Notes: generated by a model not told the origin, from the sequence alone. A DNA stretch of 5,876 nt from a bacterium (GCA_027296045.1 JAPUJS010000348.1:1-5876), one strand, 5' to 3'; numbered from the stretch's first letter, positions 1 through 5,876 are shown. Translations and numbers: made by a program.

Positions 1-755
1 AATGGGTCGATCCGAAATGCATCGCCCCAATAATAAATCCCCTGCGTCAAAAGATCCAACCGATCAATACCCGTATTCAACTTGGCATAGGCCGTGTTGG
101 GAAAGGGAAACCCATAATAAAACAGCGAAAACACCTCCCACAACAAGAAGGGCAACATTCCGACAGCAACAACCCGCAAGCGGCCCTTGACCACCAGCAA
201 AAGAGCAGGCAGATAAATAAGTCCGGAATCCATCCGGTTCACCAGCGCCAGGCCCGCGATCCATCCCATCCAGAAAACGTTCCGATTATCTCGTATCCCA
301 TCCCGTAAATAGACTGCCAGGAAAAGCGATAACAACAAGTGCGTCAGCGGATTTTCCAGGCCCGAAGTGGAAAAATCCACATACGCCTTGGAACAAACCA
401 TCAGACCCAGTCCGACAATCGCAGCCATTGGCGTCCGGGCAATCTTAAGAACAAATACCGCAACCGCAGCAACTGAAACAGCAACGGACAGCACAATACT
501 GGTATAGAAAATTTCTCCGGAAATCCAATATCCACCCGAGATCAAAAAAAGCCAGAGCGGATTCGTATACCCCTGCACACGTTCGGACACATTCCAGCGC
601 AGTCCATAACCATGGATAAAATTGTCCACCGTGCGAAAAAAGATATACGCGTCATCACACAACCAGGCATCTTTCAAAACCACACCCAGGTAGAGCAAAG
701 CCAGCGCCCCGAGTCCGGCCTGCCACCGTCTGTCTGTAAATCCCTCTAACACCAT
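1..755 (-). CDS. AftB/GT89-like GT-C membrane glycosyltransferase (partial, C-terminus outside window)
   Basis: This is an integral membrane protein predicted to transfer a sugar from a polyprenyl-phosphate donor to a surface glycan on the outer face of the inner membrane. I read 251 residues from an ATG at 755-753; the frame is open to the window edge, so the C-terminus is missing. After a first membrane segment (about residues 13-29) comes an acidic loop with DDAYIFFR at 34-41, then ERVQGYTNPLW at 58-68, SGLEN at 131-135, RMDSG at 174-178 and PFPNTAYAKL at 217-226. This order of motifs is typical of AftB-like GT-C proteins, in which the first-loop aspartates are the likely catalytic site. 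Further hydrophobic segments lie near 68-106, 111-121, 137-150, 160-173, 178-190 and 193-214. The start lies 7 bases after the nitroreductase stop. A GGAG (769-766) serves as ribosome site and lies at the end of that gene, so the two are probably co-transcribed. The sugar and acceptor are unknown; mycobacterial arabinosyl transfer should not be assumed. Confidence 0.82.
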   Translation of the reverse strand, partial: MVLEGFTDRRWQAGLGALALLYLGVVLKDAWLCDDAYIFFRTVDNFIHGYGLRWNVSERVQGYTNPLWLFLISGGYWISGEIFYTSIVLSVAVSVAAVAVFVLKIARTPMAAIVGLGLMVCSKAYVDFSTSGLENPLTHLLLSLFLAVYLRDGIRDNRNVFWMGWIAGLALVNRMDSGLIYLPALLLVVKGRLRVVAVGMLPFLLWEVFSLFYYGFPFPNTAYAKLNTGIDRLDLLTQGIYYWGDAFRIDP

Positions 756-762
756 ATCCCGC

Positions 763-1518
763 CTACTCCGACCGCAACCTGAAGCCCTGTGCCGTTAAAA
801 ATTCATCCAACTCCGCCCGGTCGTGAAAACGCCCGGTTCGCCCCGCCATCACCCGGGTCCAACGTGGGTCCCGGTCGTGCATGCCTTGGGAGCCATAAAA
901 TTCCGTCATCGCCTGGTCGTATGCCTCCATATACTCCTTCTGCGCCTCATCGTCCAAATACTGTTCCCGGTGCAACACCGCCTCTAAAGGCAGCCGGGGT
1001 TTGCAGGCCGGGTCCTGTGCCGGATATCCGATGCACAGCCCGGAAACTGCATACACATAAGGCGGCAAAGCCAGCAGTTCCCCGACCGCCTTCGGATGGT
1101 TCCGCATCGCCCCAATCATACAAATCCCCAATCCATACGATTCGGCAGCCACAGCCACATTTTGCATCACCAGGGCCGCGTCTATAGAGGAGATCAGCAA
1201 GGCTTCTACATAATCGCCGTCAAACCACTCGGCATTGTGCATTTCTCCGGCCATGTGATCCCGGTGCAGATCGGCACAAAAGACCAAAAAGGCCGAACAC
1301 TGATGGATTTGTGCCTGATCGGCACATAATTTTGCCAGCCGGGCTTTGCGTTCCGGATCCGCCACATGGATCACACTATAGGCCTGGAGATTGCTGGAGG
1401 TGCTCGCGCGCTGTCCACACACAATCAGTTCTTCCAGCAACCCCTCGGGCATCTGCCGATCCTCAAATTGACGAATGCTGCGATGGCCCATCAAAACCTT
1501 AATCGTCGGATTGCTCAC
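763..1518 (-). CDS. nfsA: NfsA-type FMN-dependent NAD(P)H nitroreductase
   Basis: A cytosolic flavoprotein, normally a homodimer, that reduces nitro compounds, quinones or flavins by two-electron transfer through FMN. It has 251 residues against about 240 for E. coli NfsA and matches it along its length. HRSIR at 12-16 is the N-terminal FMN phosphate-binding motif. ASTSSNLQAYSVI (38-50) corresponds to the serine-rich FMN loop. QNVAVAAESYGLG (119-131) and GLCIGYP (160-166) are core motifs, and KPRLP at 173-177 carries the Lys and Arg that contact FMN in NfsA. By my alignment from memory, the NADPH-contact arginine of E. coli NfsA (R203) is Gln211 here. The start is GTG at 1518-1516, chosen because AAAGGA lies 6 bases upstream and SNPTIKVLMGHRSIR matches the family N-terminus. 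It is the first gene of the leftward pair with the glycosyltransferase. The physiological substrate cannot be told from sequence, and other Frp/NfrA-type oxidoreductase activity is possible. Confidence 0.92.
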   Translation of the reverse strand: MSNPTIKVLMGHRSIRQFEDRQMPEGLLEELIVCGQRASTSSNLQAYSVIHVADPERKARLAKLCADQAQIHQCSAFLVFCADLHRDHMAGEMHNAEWFDGDYVEALLISSIDAALVMQNVAVAAESYGLGICMIGAMRNHPKAVGELLALPPYVYAVSGLCIGYPAQDPACKPRLPLEAVLHREQYLDDEAQKEYMEAYDQAMTEFYGSQGMHDRDPRWTRVMAGRTGRFHDRAELDEFLTAQGFRLRSE

Positions 1519-1524
1519 AAAAAA

Positions 1525-1530
1525 TCCTTT
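1525..1530 (-). promoter_or_regulatory. Ribosome binding site supporting the GTG start of the nitroreductase
   Basis: On the minus strand AAAGGA is followed by six T residues and then GTG. The spacing is close to ideal, and this decides the GTG at 1518 as the start, since there is no ATG near the conserved N-terminus. Confidence 0.7.
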
Positions 1531-1621
1531 CTGTTAGATGCGAAGCCCCTAAAAAAGCCGCTCCCCCTTTTACGGTTGCTTCCAATGCAGAAGATGGTTT
1601 CCTTATCGGAACCCATATCCC

Positions 1622-1639
1622 CGGTTGAACCGTCAACCG
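1622..1639. repeat. Perfect inverted repeat, candidate operator or small hairpin
   Basis: CGGTTGA (1622-1628) and TCAACCG (1633-1639) are exact reverse complements separated by ACCG. On the plus strand the repeat is followed by ATTTT and then the TATAAA box. Its position between divergent genes and next to an AT-rich box suits a regulator site. A terminator is less likely because no gene ends here on either strand. Confidence 0.45.
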
Positions 1640-1665
1640 ATTTTATAAAGAACGGAAATGTACAT

Positions 1666-1700
1666 CCCATAAAGTACAATCTCAACCCATGAAGTGCAAC
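1666..1700 (+). repeat. Imperfect 15-base direct repeat with 20-base period across a start codon
   Basis: CCCATAAAGTACAAT (1666-1680) and CCCATGAAGTGCAAC (1686-1700) match at 12 of 15 positions, with all three differences being transitions. The second copy contains the ATG (1689-1691) and first codons of the family 9 glycosyltransferase. The first copy also takes part in a TGTAC/GTACA inverted repeat (1659-1663 with 1674-1678). It could be two turns of a protein-binding site or a local duplication. Confidence 0.4.
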
Positions 1701-2633
1701 CAGATCCTGATCATTCGTACCGGTGCCCTCGGAGATGTCATCCTCACCCTGCCGGTCATCCAATCCCTTCGGTCGGCATTTCCCCGGGCACAGATCCAGA
1801 TGCTGGGGAAAACCGATACCCTTACCCTTGCCCAAGAATATATCAACCGGTTCGACAGCATCGACCACGCAGACTGGGCACCTTTTTTTATCGCCAATCG
1901 CACCTTGCCCCCAAATCGGGTGCAGAATCTGTCTGCCACAGACCTTGTCCTCTCCTATTTGCCCGATCCAGACGGGATATTTACAGCCAACCTTCGCAGG
2001 GCTGGTGCGCAAACCGTTATTTCCTATCCCCCACATCCGCCAGAGGACGGACGCCTCCACACGACAGATCATCTGCTTCGCCCCCTGATGGATATGGATC
2101 TCCCCGTCGCCTCTCGGCAACCACAGATTACCCTCGAGCCAGCAGAAACCGAAGCCCCGACCGTGAAGGGTTTAGCAGACCATTTTGTCGCCATCCATCC
2201 CGGAAGTGGTGGCGTCTTCAAACGGTGGCCGTCCGAACGATTCGCCCAGCTTGCAGATCACCTCATCCAAATCGGCTGGCCGGTCGTACTTCTCTCCGGT
2301 CCTGCCGACGGCGACCTGAACCGTGAAATCCTGGACCAGATGTCTTGCACCCCAACCTGTATGCCACAGTTGCCATTAAGACATCTGGCGGCGGTCCTCC
2401 AACGAGCAACCGTCTATCTCGGCAACGATTCCGGTCCCTCCCACCTATCAGCAGCCGTCGGCACACCCACTCTGGCCCTGTTTGGGCCCACAGATCCACG
2501 CATCTGGGCCCCCCGAGGGAAAACGGTTCACATCATTCAGGGCGACCTCCATTCCCCTTTAGAACAACGCCTCAAAACGATTTTAATCCCACAGGTGCTC
2601 AAATACCTGCACCCTTATATCCACCGGTCTTGA
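1689..2633 (+). CDS. Family 9 glycosyltransferase, ADP-heptose:LPS heptosyltransferase-like
   Basis: A GT-B fold, probably cytosolic or membrane-peripheral transferase that adds a heptose-type sugar from a nucleotide donor to a lipid A/core or similar surface glycan. Its 314 residues are near the lower end of the usual 320-350 range. The N-terminal beta strand and glycine-rich loop read ILIIRTGALGDVILTLP (6-22), with Asp16 matching the catalytic Asp13 of WaaC. The C-terminal donor-binding half has HPGSGG (170-175) followed by Lys178-Arg-Trp, and GNDSGPSHLSAAVGTP (245-260), in which Asp247 and His252 are family hallmarks, then LFGPTDP (264-270). The start is the ATG at 1689; no other start codon is in frame nearby, and there is no Shine-Dalgarno sequence before it. 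It is divergent from the nitroreductase and 91 bases upstream of cbiX. The true sugar donor is uncertain: WaaC, WaaF and WaaQ types, and other GT9 members, cannot be separated here. Confidence 0.9.
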   Translation: MKCNQILIIRTGALGDVILTLPVIQSLRSAFPRAQIQMLGKTDTLTLAQEYINRFDSIDHADWAPFFIANRTLPPNRVQNLSATDLVLSYLPDPDGIFTANLRRAGAQTVISYPPHPPEDGRLHTTDHLLRPLMDMDLPVASRQPQITLEPAETEAPTVKGLADHFVAIHPGSGGVFKRWPSERFAQLADHLIQIGWPVVLLSGPADGDLNREILDQMSCTPTCMPQLPLRHLAAVLQRATVYLGNDSGPSHLSAAVGTPTLALFGPTDPRIWAPRGKTVHIIQGDLHSPLEQRLKTILIPQVLKYLHPYIHRS

Positions 2634-2643
2634 ATTCTCAAGC

Positions 2644-2672
2644 TTGACTGAAACCATATAAACTGTTAATCT
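2644..2672 (+). promoter_or_regulatory. Candidate sigma-70 promoter upstream of cbiX
   Basis: TTGACT (2644-2649) is a near-consensus -35 box. It is followed after 17 bases by TAATCT (2667-2672), which keeps the key T, A and final T of a -10 box. It begins 10 bases after the glycosyltransferase stop codon and would start a transcript about 45 bases before the cbiX ATG. The weak middle of the -10 box limits confidence. Confidence 0.35.
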
Positions 2673-2724
2673 TACAGGGCATTTAATCCTATATCACCTG
2701 CCACGATACGTTCCAGATAAACCC

Positions 2725-3087
2725 ATGTCCCAGGCCCTGCTGATTGTCGATCACGGTTCCAGGCGTGAAGAGGCCAACCAGATGCTTGAAGAGGTCGCCC
2801 GGACCGTACGCCGGTTGTGCCCGAATGTGATGGTACACATCGCCCATATGGAACTGGCTGAACCCAGCATCCGGCAAGGTATAGAAACATGTGTACAAGA
2901 TGGTGCTACGGACATTGTTGTGCATCCCTATATGCTCTCGCCAGGCAGACATGCCACACAAGATATCCCCCAAATGGTTCAAGAGATTGCCACACGTTTC
3001 CCCGACATTCGTTTTCGTGTCACCGATCCGCTTGGTCTGCACGACAAAATTGGAGAGGTAATCCTGGAACGCGCCGGTCTGGTCTAA
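2725..3087 (+). CDS. cbiX: Short single-domain CbiX/SirB-type sirohydrochlorin chelatase
   Basis: A cytosolic class II chelatase that inserts a metal into sirohydrochlorin: Co2+ on the anaerobic cobalamin route or Fe2+ for siroheme. The protein has 120 residues, the size of the archaeal CbiX-small type that acts as a homodimer. Bacterial CbiX and SirB are usually tandem-domain proteins about twice as long. VDHGSRREEAN (8-18) holds the first active-site histidine, His10, and SPGRHATQDIP (72-82) holds the second, His76, matching the two metal-handling histidines of the family. DPLGLH (101-106) and ILERAG (113-118) complete the domain. The start codon lacks a Shine-Dalgarno sequence; the conserved ALLIVDHGSR stretch right after it supports this ATG. 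The stop codon overlaps the ribosome site of the MFS gene 9 bases on. No other cobalamin or siroheme gene is in the window, so the metal cannot be decided. Some short CbiX-domain proteins may not be true chelatases. Confidence 0.88.
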   Translation: MSQALLIVDHGSRREEANQMLEEVARTVRRLCPNVMVHIAHMELAEPSIRQGIETCVQDGATDIVVHPYMLSPGRHATQDIPQMVQEIATRFPDIRFRVTDPLGLHDKIGEVILERAGLV

Positions 3088-3091
3088 AGGA
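3086..3091 (+). promoter_or_regulatory. Ribosome binding site of the MFS gene, overlapping the cbiX stop
   Basis: AAAGGA begins inside the TAA stop of cbiX (3085-3087) and lies 5 bases before the ATG at 3097. This supports that start and links translation of the two genes. Confidence 0.65.
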
Positions 3092-3096
3092 TTTCC

Positions 3097-4290
3097 ATGC
3101 CCACCAACAAACCCGCCCTGCGCCGGGTCTTTTACACCACCTTCGCCCACACAGCCATCGATTTCTACATGCTGCTCTCGCCCCCCCTCTGGGCGTTTTT
3201 CAAAACCCACTTCTCCCTGACCCTCTCTCAAGTTGCCATCCTGCCTTCGGTCGTGTCTGTCTGCGGTTCCATCACACAGCCCTTCATGGGCTATCTGGGC
3301 GATCGCAGAAACCGCATGGCACTTGTCGCTCTGGGCGTGCTGATCTGTGCCGTGTTTGTCTCCAGCATCGGCTTTGCACCATCGGCGCCCATCCTTGCCC
3401 TTTTGCTCATCGCTGCCTCCATGGGGTCTTCTCTCTTTCACCCCAACGCCGGCGGCCTGGTGACCCGTTTGCTCCCCGAACGATCCAATATGGCCATGGC
3501 CATCTTCCTCACCGGCGGCACACTGGGCATGGCCATCGCCCCGATTGTCGGTACCCAGATTATTGCACGACACGGACTCGAAAAAATCTGGATCATCATC
3601 TTTCCCGGCCTGATCCTCTCGGCCTTTCTCTACCTGGCCTCCCGAAAAAGCGCCCCGGAAGAAATCGAAAAAGCACCCGCCCGCTTCGACCTGAGCATTT
3701 TACGTACCCGTGCCATGCGGCCCTTGCTGGTCTTATATGCCATCAGCGTCTTCCGTTCCCTCATCCATTCGGGCTTTGTCTCCTTCACCGCCCTGTTGGG
3801 GGAAAGCTGGGGCTGGTCAACGGGCAAAATCGGCTGGGTATTCTCCGGCTATCTTCTGGCCAGCACCGCCGGTCGCATGGTCGGCGGCTATCTGGGAGAC
3901 CGGGTCTCCCCCCGCAAACTCCTGGCCTTCTCCAACGCCACCTCGGCCCCTTTTCACATCGGATTTTGCCTGTTTCCGGGGCCTGCCGCCATCCCACTCT
4001 TTTTTATCGCTGGCTTCCTTTTTGACCTGGGAATCACCACCACCATCGTCTTGGCCCAGCGTGTTCTGCCCCAAAATACCAGCACAGCCACCGGACTGGT
4101 CATGGGGTTTGCCTGGGGCGCTGCCGGACTGATGATCCCCTTGATTGGAAAACTGGCCGAGCTCACATCCATTGCCGATGCGCTGATCGTCGTGTCCTTA
4201 TCCCTCATCCCGGCAACCATTCTGGTGGTCCTCTTACCCACCGAAATATCCACCCAAACCGAACCGGCCAAAGCAACCGCCGATGATTAA
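3097..4290 (+). CDS. MFS transporter, fosmidomycin-resistance (Fsr)-like
   Basis: An inner-membrane secondary transporter, probably a proton-driven exporter of small molecules. Its 397 residues form about 12 hydrophobic segments (roughly 12-35, 43-64, 72-92, 97-115, 134-155, 162-182, 205-230, 243-262, 274-293, 298-320, 331-353, 360-380), with a longer polar loop at 183-204 between the halves. Both halves carry the MFS loop 2-3 motif: MGYLGDRRNR (64-73) and GGYLGDRVSPRK (263-274). Fsr-like signatures are AHTAIDFYMLLSPP (17-30), SSLFHPNAGGLV (111-122), LTGGTLGMAIAP (138-149), and QRVLPQNTSTATGLVMGFAWG (321-341), the last resembling the Fsr LP...SGL..G..WG region. The tail after 380 is short and polar. 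It is coupled to cbiX upstream, and its last 8 bases overlap the protease start. Fsr in E. coli exports fosmidomycin, but drug export is not shown here. The cbiX linkage could equally point to a metal or tetrapyrrole-related substrate, which is speculation. Confidence 0.88.
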   Translation: MPTNKPALRRVFYTTFAHTAIDFYMLLSPPLWAFFKTHFSLTLSQVAILPSVVSVCGSITQPFMGYLGDRRNRMALVALGVLICAVFVSSIGFAPSAPILALLLIAASMGSSLFHPNAGGLVTRLLPERSNMAMAIFLTGGTLGMAIAPIVGTQIIARHGLEKIWIIIFPGLILSAFLYLASRKSAPEEIEKAPARFDLSILRTRAMRPLLVLYAISVFRSLIHSGFVSFTALLGESWGWSTGKIGWVFSGYLLASTAGRMVGGYLGDRVSPRKLLAFSNATSAPFHIGFCLFPGPAAIPLFFIAGFLFDLGITTTIVLAQRVLPQNTSTATGLVMGFAWGAAGLMIPLIGKLAELTSIADALIVVSLSLIPATILVVLLPTEISTQTEPAKATADD

Positions 4291-5876
4291 AGTGACTGCC
4301 AGACAGCTCCTTTCACTCTCCATCGCCCTCTTTCTCATTTCCCTGCCCCAGCCGGGTCACACACAGTACGTACCCGGCCAGATTCTCGTCCGCCTTCACC
4401 CCTCGGCTTCTAAGCCAACGGCCACCACTTTCGGGCATCTTGCAAACCAATACGGCATCTTATCGATGGAGCCCCTTTACGAAACGCCAATTCGCCGGGC
4501 CAAACCAGCGGAGATAGGGCGCTTCTCCCATTTGTATCGCATCCGCATCACCGGCAATCCCGAAGAAGCCGCCCATGCATTCTCCAATGCCCCAAACGTC
4601 ATCTACGCCCAGCCCAACCACATCTTTCGCCCCCAGCAAGCGCCCAATGACCCCCGTTTCTCTTCCCAACAAAATCTCACCACCATCCACTGGCAAACCC
4701 TGGCCGATGCGCTGGGCCCGGTCCAAAAACAAATCACCGTGGCCATTATCGACTCCGGCATCGACTATACCCACGAAGACTTAGCACCCAACATCTGGAC
4801 CAATGTCCAGGAAGCCAATGGCCAACCGGGAGTCGACGACGACAACAACGGATATATCGACGACATTCGGGGCTGGGATTTTACCCACGCGCCCGATCTT
4901 CCCGGCAGAGGGGATTATCTACACCCCGACAACGATCCGATGGACGAATCCGGCCACGGCACCCATGTGGCCGGCATTATCGGTGCCGAAGCCAACAACG
5001 GTCTGGGCATTGCCGGCATCGCCCCCAATGCCCAATTGATGGCCCTGCGTGCCGGCCTCTCCCTCCAGTCCGGCGCCACCTTCCTCGAAGAGGACGACCT
5101 GGCCGCCGCCATCTTGTATGCAGTCGACAATGGTGCCCATATCATCAACATGAGCTGGGGCGGCCCCGAACGTTCCTTTCTCATTACCGACGCCCTCCAC
5201 TTCGCATCTGAAAATGGCCTCCTCCTGATTGCCGCTGCCGGAAACTCCGGAGAAGTAGGTATTGTGTCTCCTGCCGCCCGCAACATAACCATCGCCGTAG
5301 GTGCCACCGACCGCAATGACCGCCTGGCCAGTTTCAGCACCATTGGTGCCTCCCTGGACCTGACCGCCCCGGGGGTAAACATCCTCAGCACCCAACCCGG
5401 AAACGCCTATACGTCTCGCTCCGGATCGTCTTTTGCCGTCCCCCACATCTCCGGCCTATCCGCCCTCCTGCTTTCCCGATTTCCAGACCTCACTCCCCAG
5501 CAGATACGCACCCGTCTGGTCAACGCAACCGCAGACCTCGGTTTCCCCGGCTGGGACTTCACCTTCGGCGCAGGCCGCATCGATGCCGCTGCCCTGGCGG
5601 CCCTAACGGATCCCCCTCCTGTGGTCCAGATTCTATCCCCGGATTCTGGCGACGCCTCCCACACGGCATTTGACATTGTTGCGAAGGCTTCGGGAGCCAG
5701 CCTCACAACCTATCGCCTATCCTGGGGGTTTGGCCAGATTCCCCAAAGCTGGACGGTGCTTCAAACGGGTGCCCCTTCCGAGGTCATCACCTTTCGCTGG
5801 CCAGTAGACGCCCTGCAAGACACCACTCTGGTCCTCCGGCTGGAGGCAGACCTGGTGAATGGCCGAACCCTGGAGG
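4283..5876 (+). CDS. Secreted subtilisin-like serine protease (S8) with propeptide and beta-sandwich C-terminal region (partial)
   Basis: An exported endopeptidase made as an inactive precursor; 531 residues are visible and the frame is still open at the right edge. Residues 1-28 look like a signal peptide (Lys3 and Arg7, then hydrophobic LLSLSIALFLISL at 9-21), with no clear AXA cleavage site. Residues 29-115 resemble the fervidolysin-type propeptide, beginning YVPGQILVRL and ending near VIYAQPN (106-112). The catalytic domain has Asp157 (IIDSGID), His225 (GHGTHVAG), oxyanion Asn321 (AAAGNSG) and nucleophile Ser383 (SGSSFAVPHISG), so it should be active. An acidic DDDNNGYIDD loop (185-194) is a probable calcium site. 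The domain closes with GAGRIDA (429-435). From about 444 an Ig-like or FlgD-like beta region begins, including YRLSWGFGQIPQSWTVL. The ATG at 4283 overlaps the MFS gene by 8 bases and gives the signal peptide its basic start; GTG at 4292 is an alternative. No Shine-Dalgarno sequence is evident, so translational coupling is likely. Confidence 0.92.
   Translation, partial: MIKVTARQLLSLSIALFLISLPQPGHTQYVPGQILVRLHPSASKPTATTFGHLANQYGILSMEPLYETPIRRAKPAEIGRFSHLYRIRITGNPEEAAHAFSNAPNVIYAQPNHIFRPQQAPNDPRFSSQQNLTTIHWQTLADALGPVQKQITVAIIDSGIDYTHEDLAPNIWTNVQEANGQPGVDDDNNGYIDDIRGWDFTHAPDLPGRGDYLHPDNDPMDESGHGTHVAGIIGAEANNGLGIAGIAPNAQLMALRAGLSLQSGATFLEEDDLAAAILYAVDNGAHIINMSWGGPERSFLITDALHFASENGLLLIAAAGNSGEVGIVSPAARNITIAVGATDRNDRLASFSTIGASLDLTAPGVNILSTQPGNAYTSRSGSSFAVPHISGLSALLLSRFPDLTPQQIRTRLVNATADLGFPGWDFTFGAGRIDAAALAALTDPPPVVQILSPDSGDASHTAFDIVAKASGASLTTYRLSWGFGQIPQSWTVLQTGAPSEVITFRWPVDALQDTTLVLRLEADLVNGRTLE

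Larger units (their letters stand above)
1519..1688. promoter_or_regulatory. Divergent intergenic region, likely holding promoters for both gene groups
   Basis: This 170-base stretch separates the leftward nitroreductase operon from the rightward glycosyltransferase gene, so transcription of both must start in or near it. It contains a TTTATAAA box (1642-1649) that reads the same on both strands, an inverted repeat just to its left, and a direct repeat running into the right-hand start codon. I could not find a -35 and -10 pair with normal 16-18 base spacing on either strand: TTGAAC at 1625 and TATAAA at 1644 are only 13 bases apart. No coding potential fits here. Confidence 0.4.

Noticed and set aside
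64..264. Small minus-strand frame of 66 residues
   Set aside because: It is an out-of-frame reading of the GT-C glycosyltransferase, whose own frame is open from 755 to the edge.
1515..2120. 201-residue open frame on the minus strand opposite the family 9 glycosyltransferase
   Set aside because: It overlaps the conserved N-terminal half of the glycosyltransferase and the intergenic region and shows no motif. It would also remove the ribosome site of the nitroreductase from non-coding DNA.
2632..2647. Adjacent EcoRI and HindIII sites (GAATTC, AAGCTT) within a TCAAGCTTGA palindrome, resembling a cloning linker
   Set aside because: The sequence on both sides is of the same style and the gene ends naturally there; no vector sequence is seen. 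The palindrome is too short, and lacks a T-run, to be a terminator.
2634..2724. Possible cobalamin riboswitch upstream of cbiX
   Set aside because: The gap is only 91 bases, too short for the element, and no B12-box-like sequence is present.
2689..3573. 294-residue open frame on the minus strand opposite cbiX and the MFS gene
   Set aside because: It lies antisense to two clearly conserved genes, its translation is rich in Gly, His, Asp and Gln with no recognisable motif, and its length follows from codon bias of the opposite strand.
2889..4025. 378-residue open frame on the plus strand across cbiX and the MFS gene
   Set aside because: It is an out-of-frame reading of both genes, rich in Arg, His, Pro and Cys, without any domain; the other frame gives the family motifs.

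Overview
The window holds six protein-coding genes in two divergent groups, with no RNA genes, mobile elements or CRISPR. The organism is a bacterium, most likely with a Gram-negative envelope, because a family 9 (heptosyltransferase-type) glycosyltransferase is present. The DNA is moderately GC-rich. The + strand is richer in C than in G under genes of both orientations. I cannot name the lineage; an uncultured environmental group is possible, but that is a guess.

Left part, minus strand (positions 1518 down to 1): an NfsA-type FMN nitroreductase (1518-763, GTG start) is followed after 7 bases by the N-terminal 251 residues of a polytopic GT-C glycosyltransferase resembling the AftB/GT89 type, which runs off the left edge. 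The two look like an operon. The glycosyltransferase is intact as far as it can be read and is not a run of disconnected small frames.

Centre (1519-1688): a 170-base divergent intergenic region with a perfect 7+7 inverted repeat, a TTTATAAA box and a 20-base-offset direct repeat whose second copy covers the start codon of the next gene.

Right part, plus strand (1689 to the right edge): a family 9 glycosyltransferase (1689-2633); a 91-base gap with a plausible sigma-70 promoter; a short single-domain CbiX/SirB-type sirohydrochlorin chelatase (2725-3087); a 12-helix MFS transporter resembling the fosmidomycin-resistance (Fsr) group (3097-4290), with its ribosome site on the cbiX stop codon; and a secreted subtilisin-like (S8) protease (4283 onward). 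The protease overlaps the MFS gene by 8 bases and is cut by the right edge.

How they work together: the two glycosyltransferases fit building of cell-surface glycans. CbiX belongs to siroheme or cobalamin synthesis. The tight cbiX-MFS-protease arrangement implies co-transcription, but no shared pathway is obvious. Most of the window is ordinary chromosomal housekeeping and accessory content. I found no convincing undescribed system; the most checkable oddities are a substituted NADPH-contact position in the nitroreductase, the repeats in the divergent intergenic region, and the cbiX-MFS coupling.
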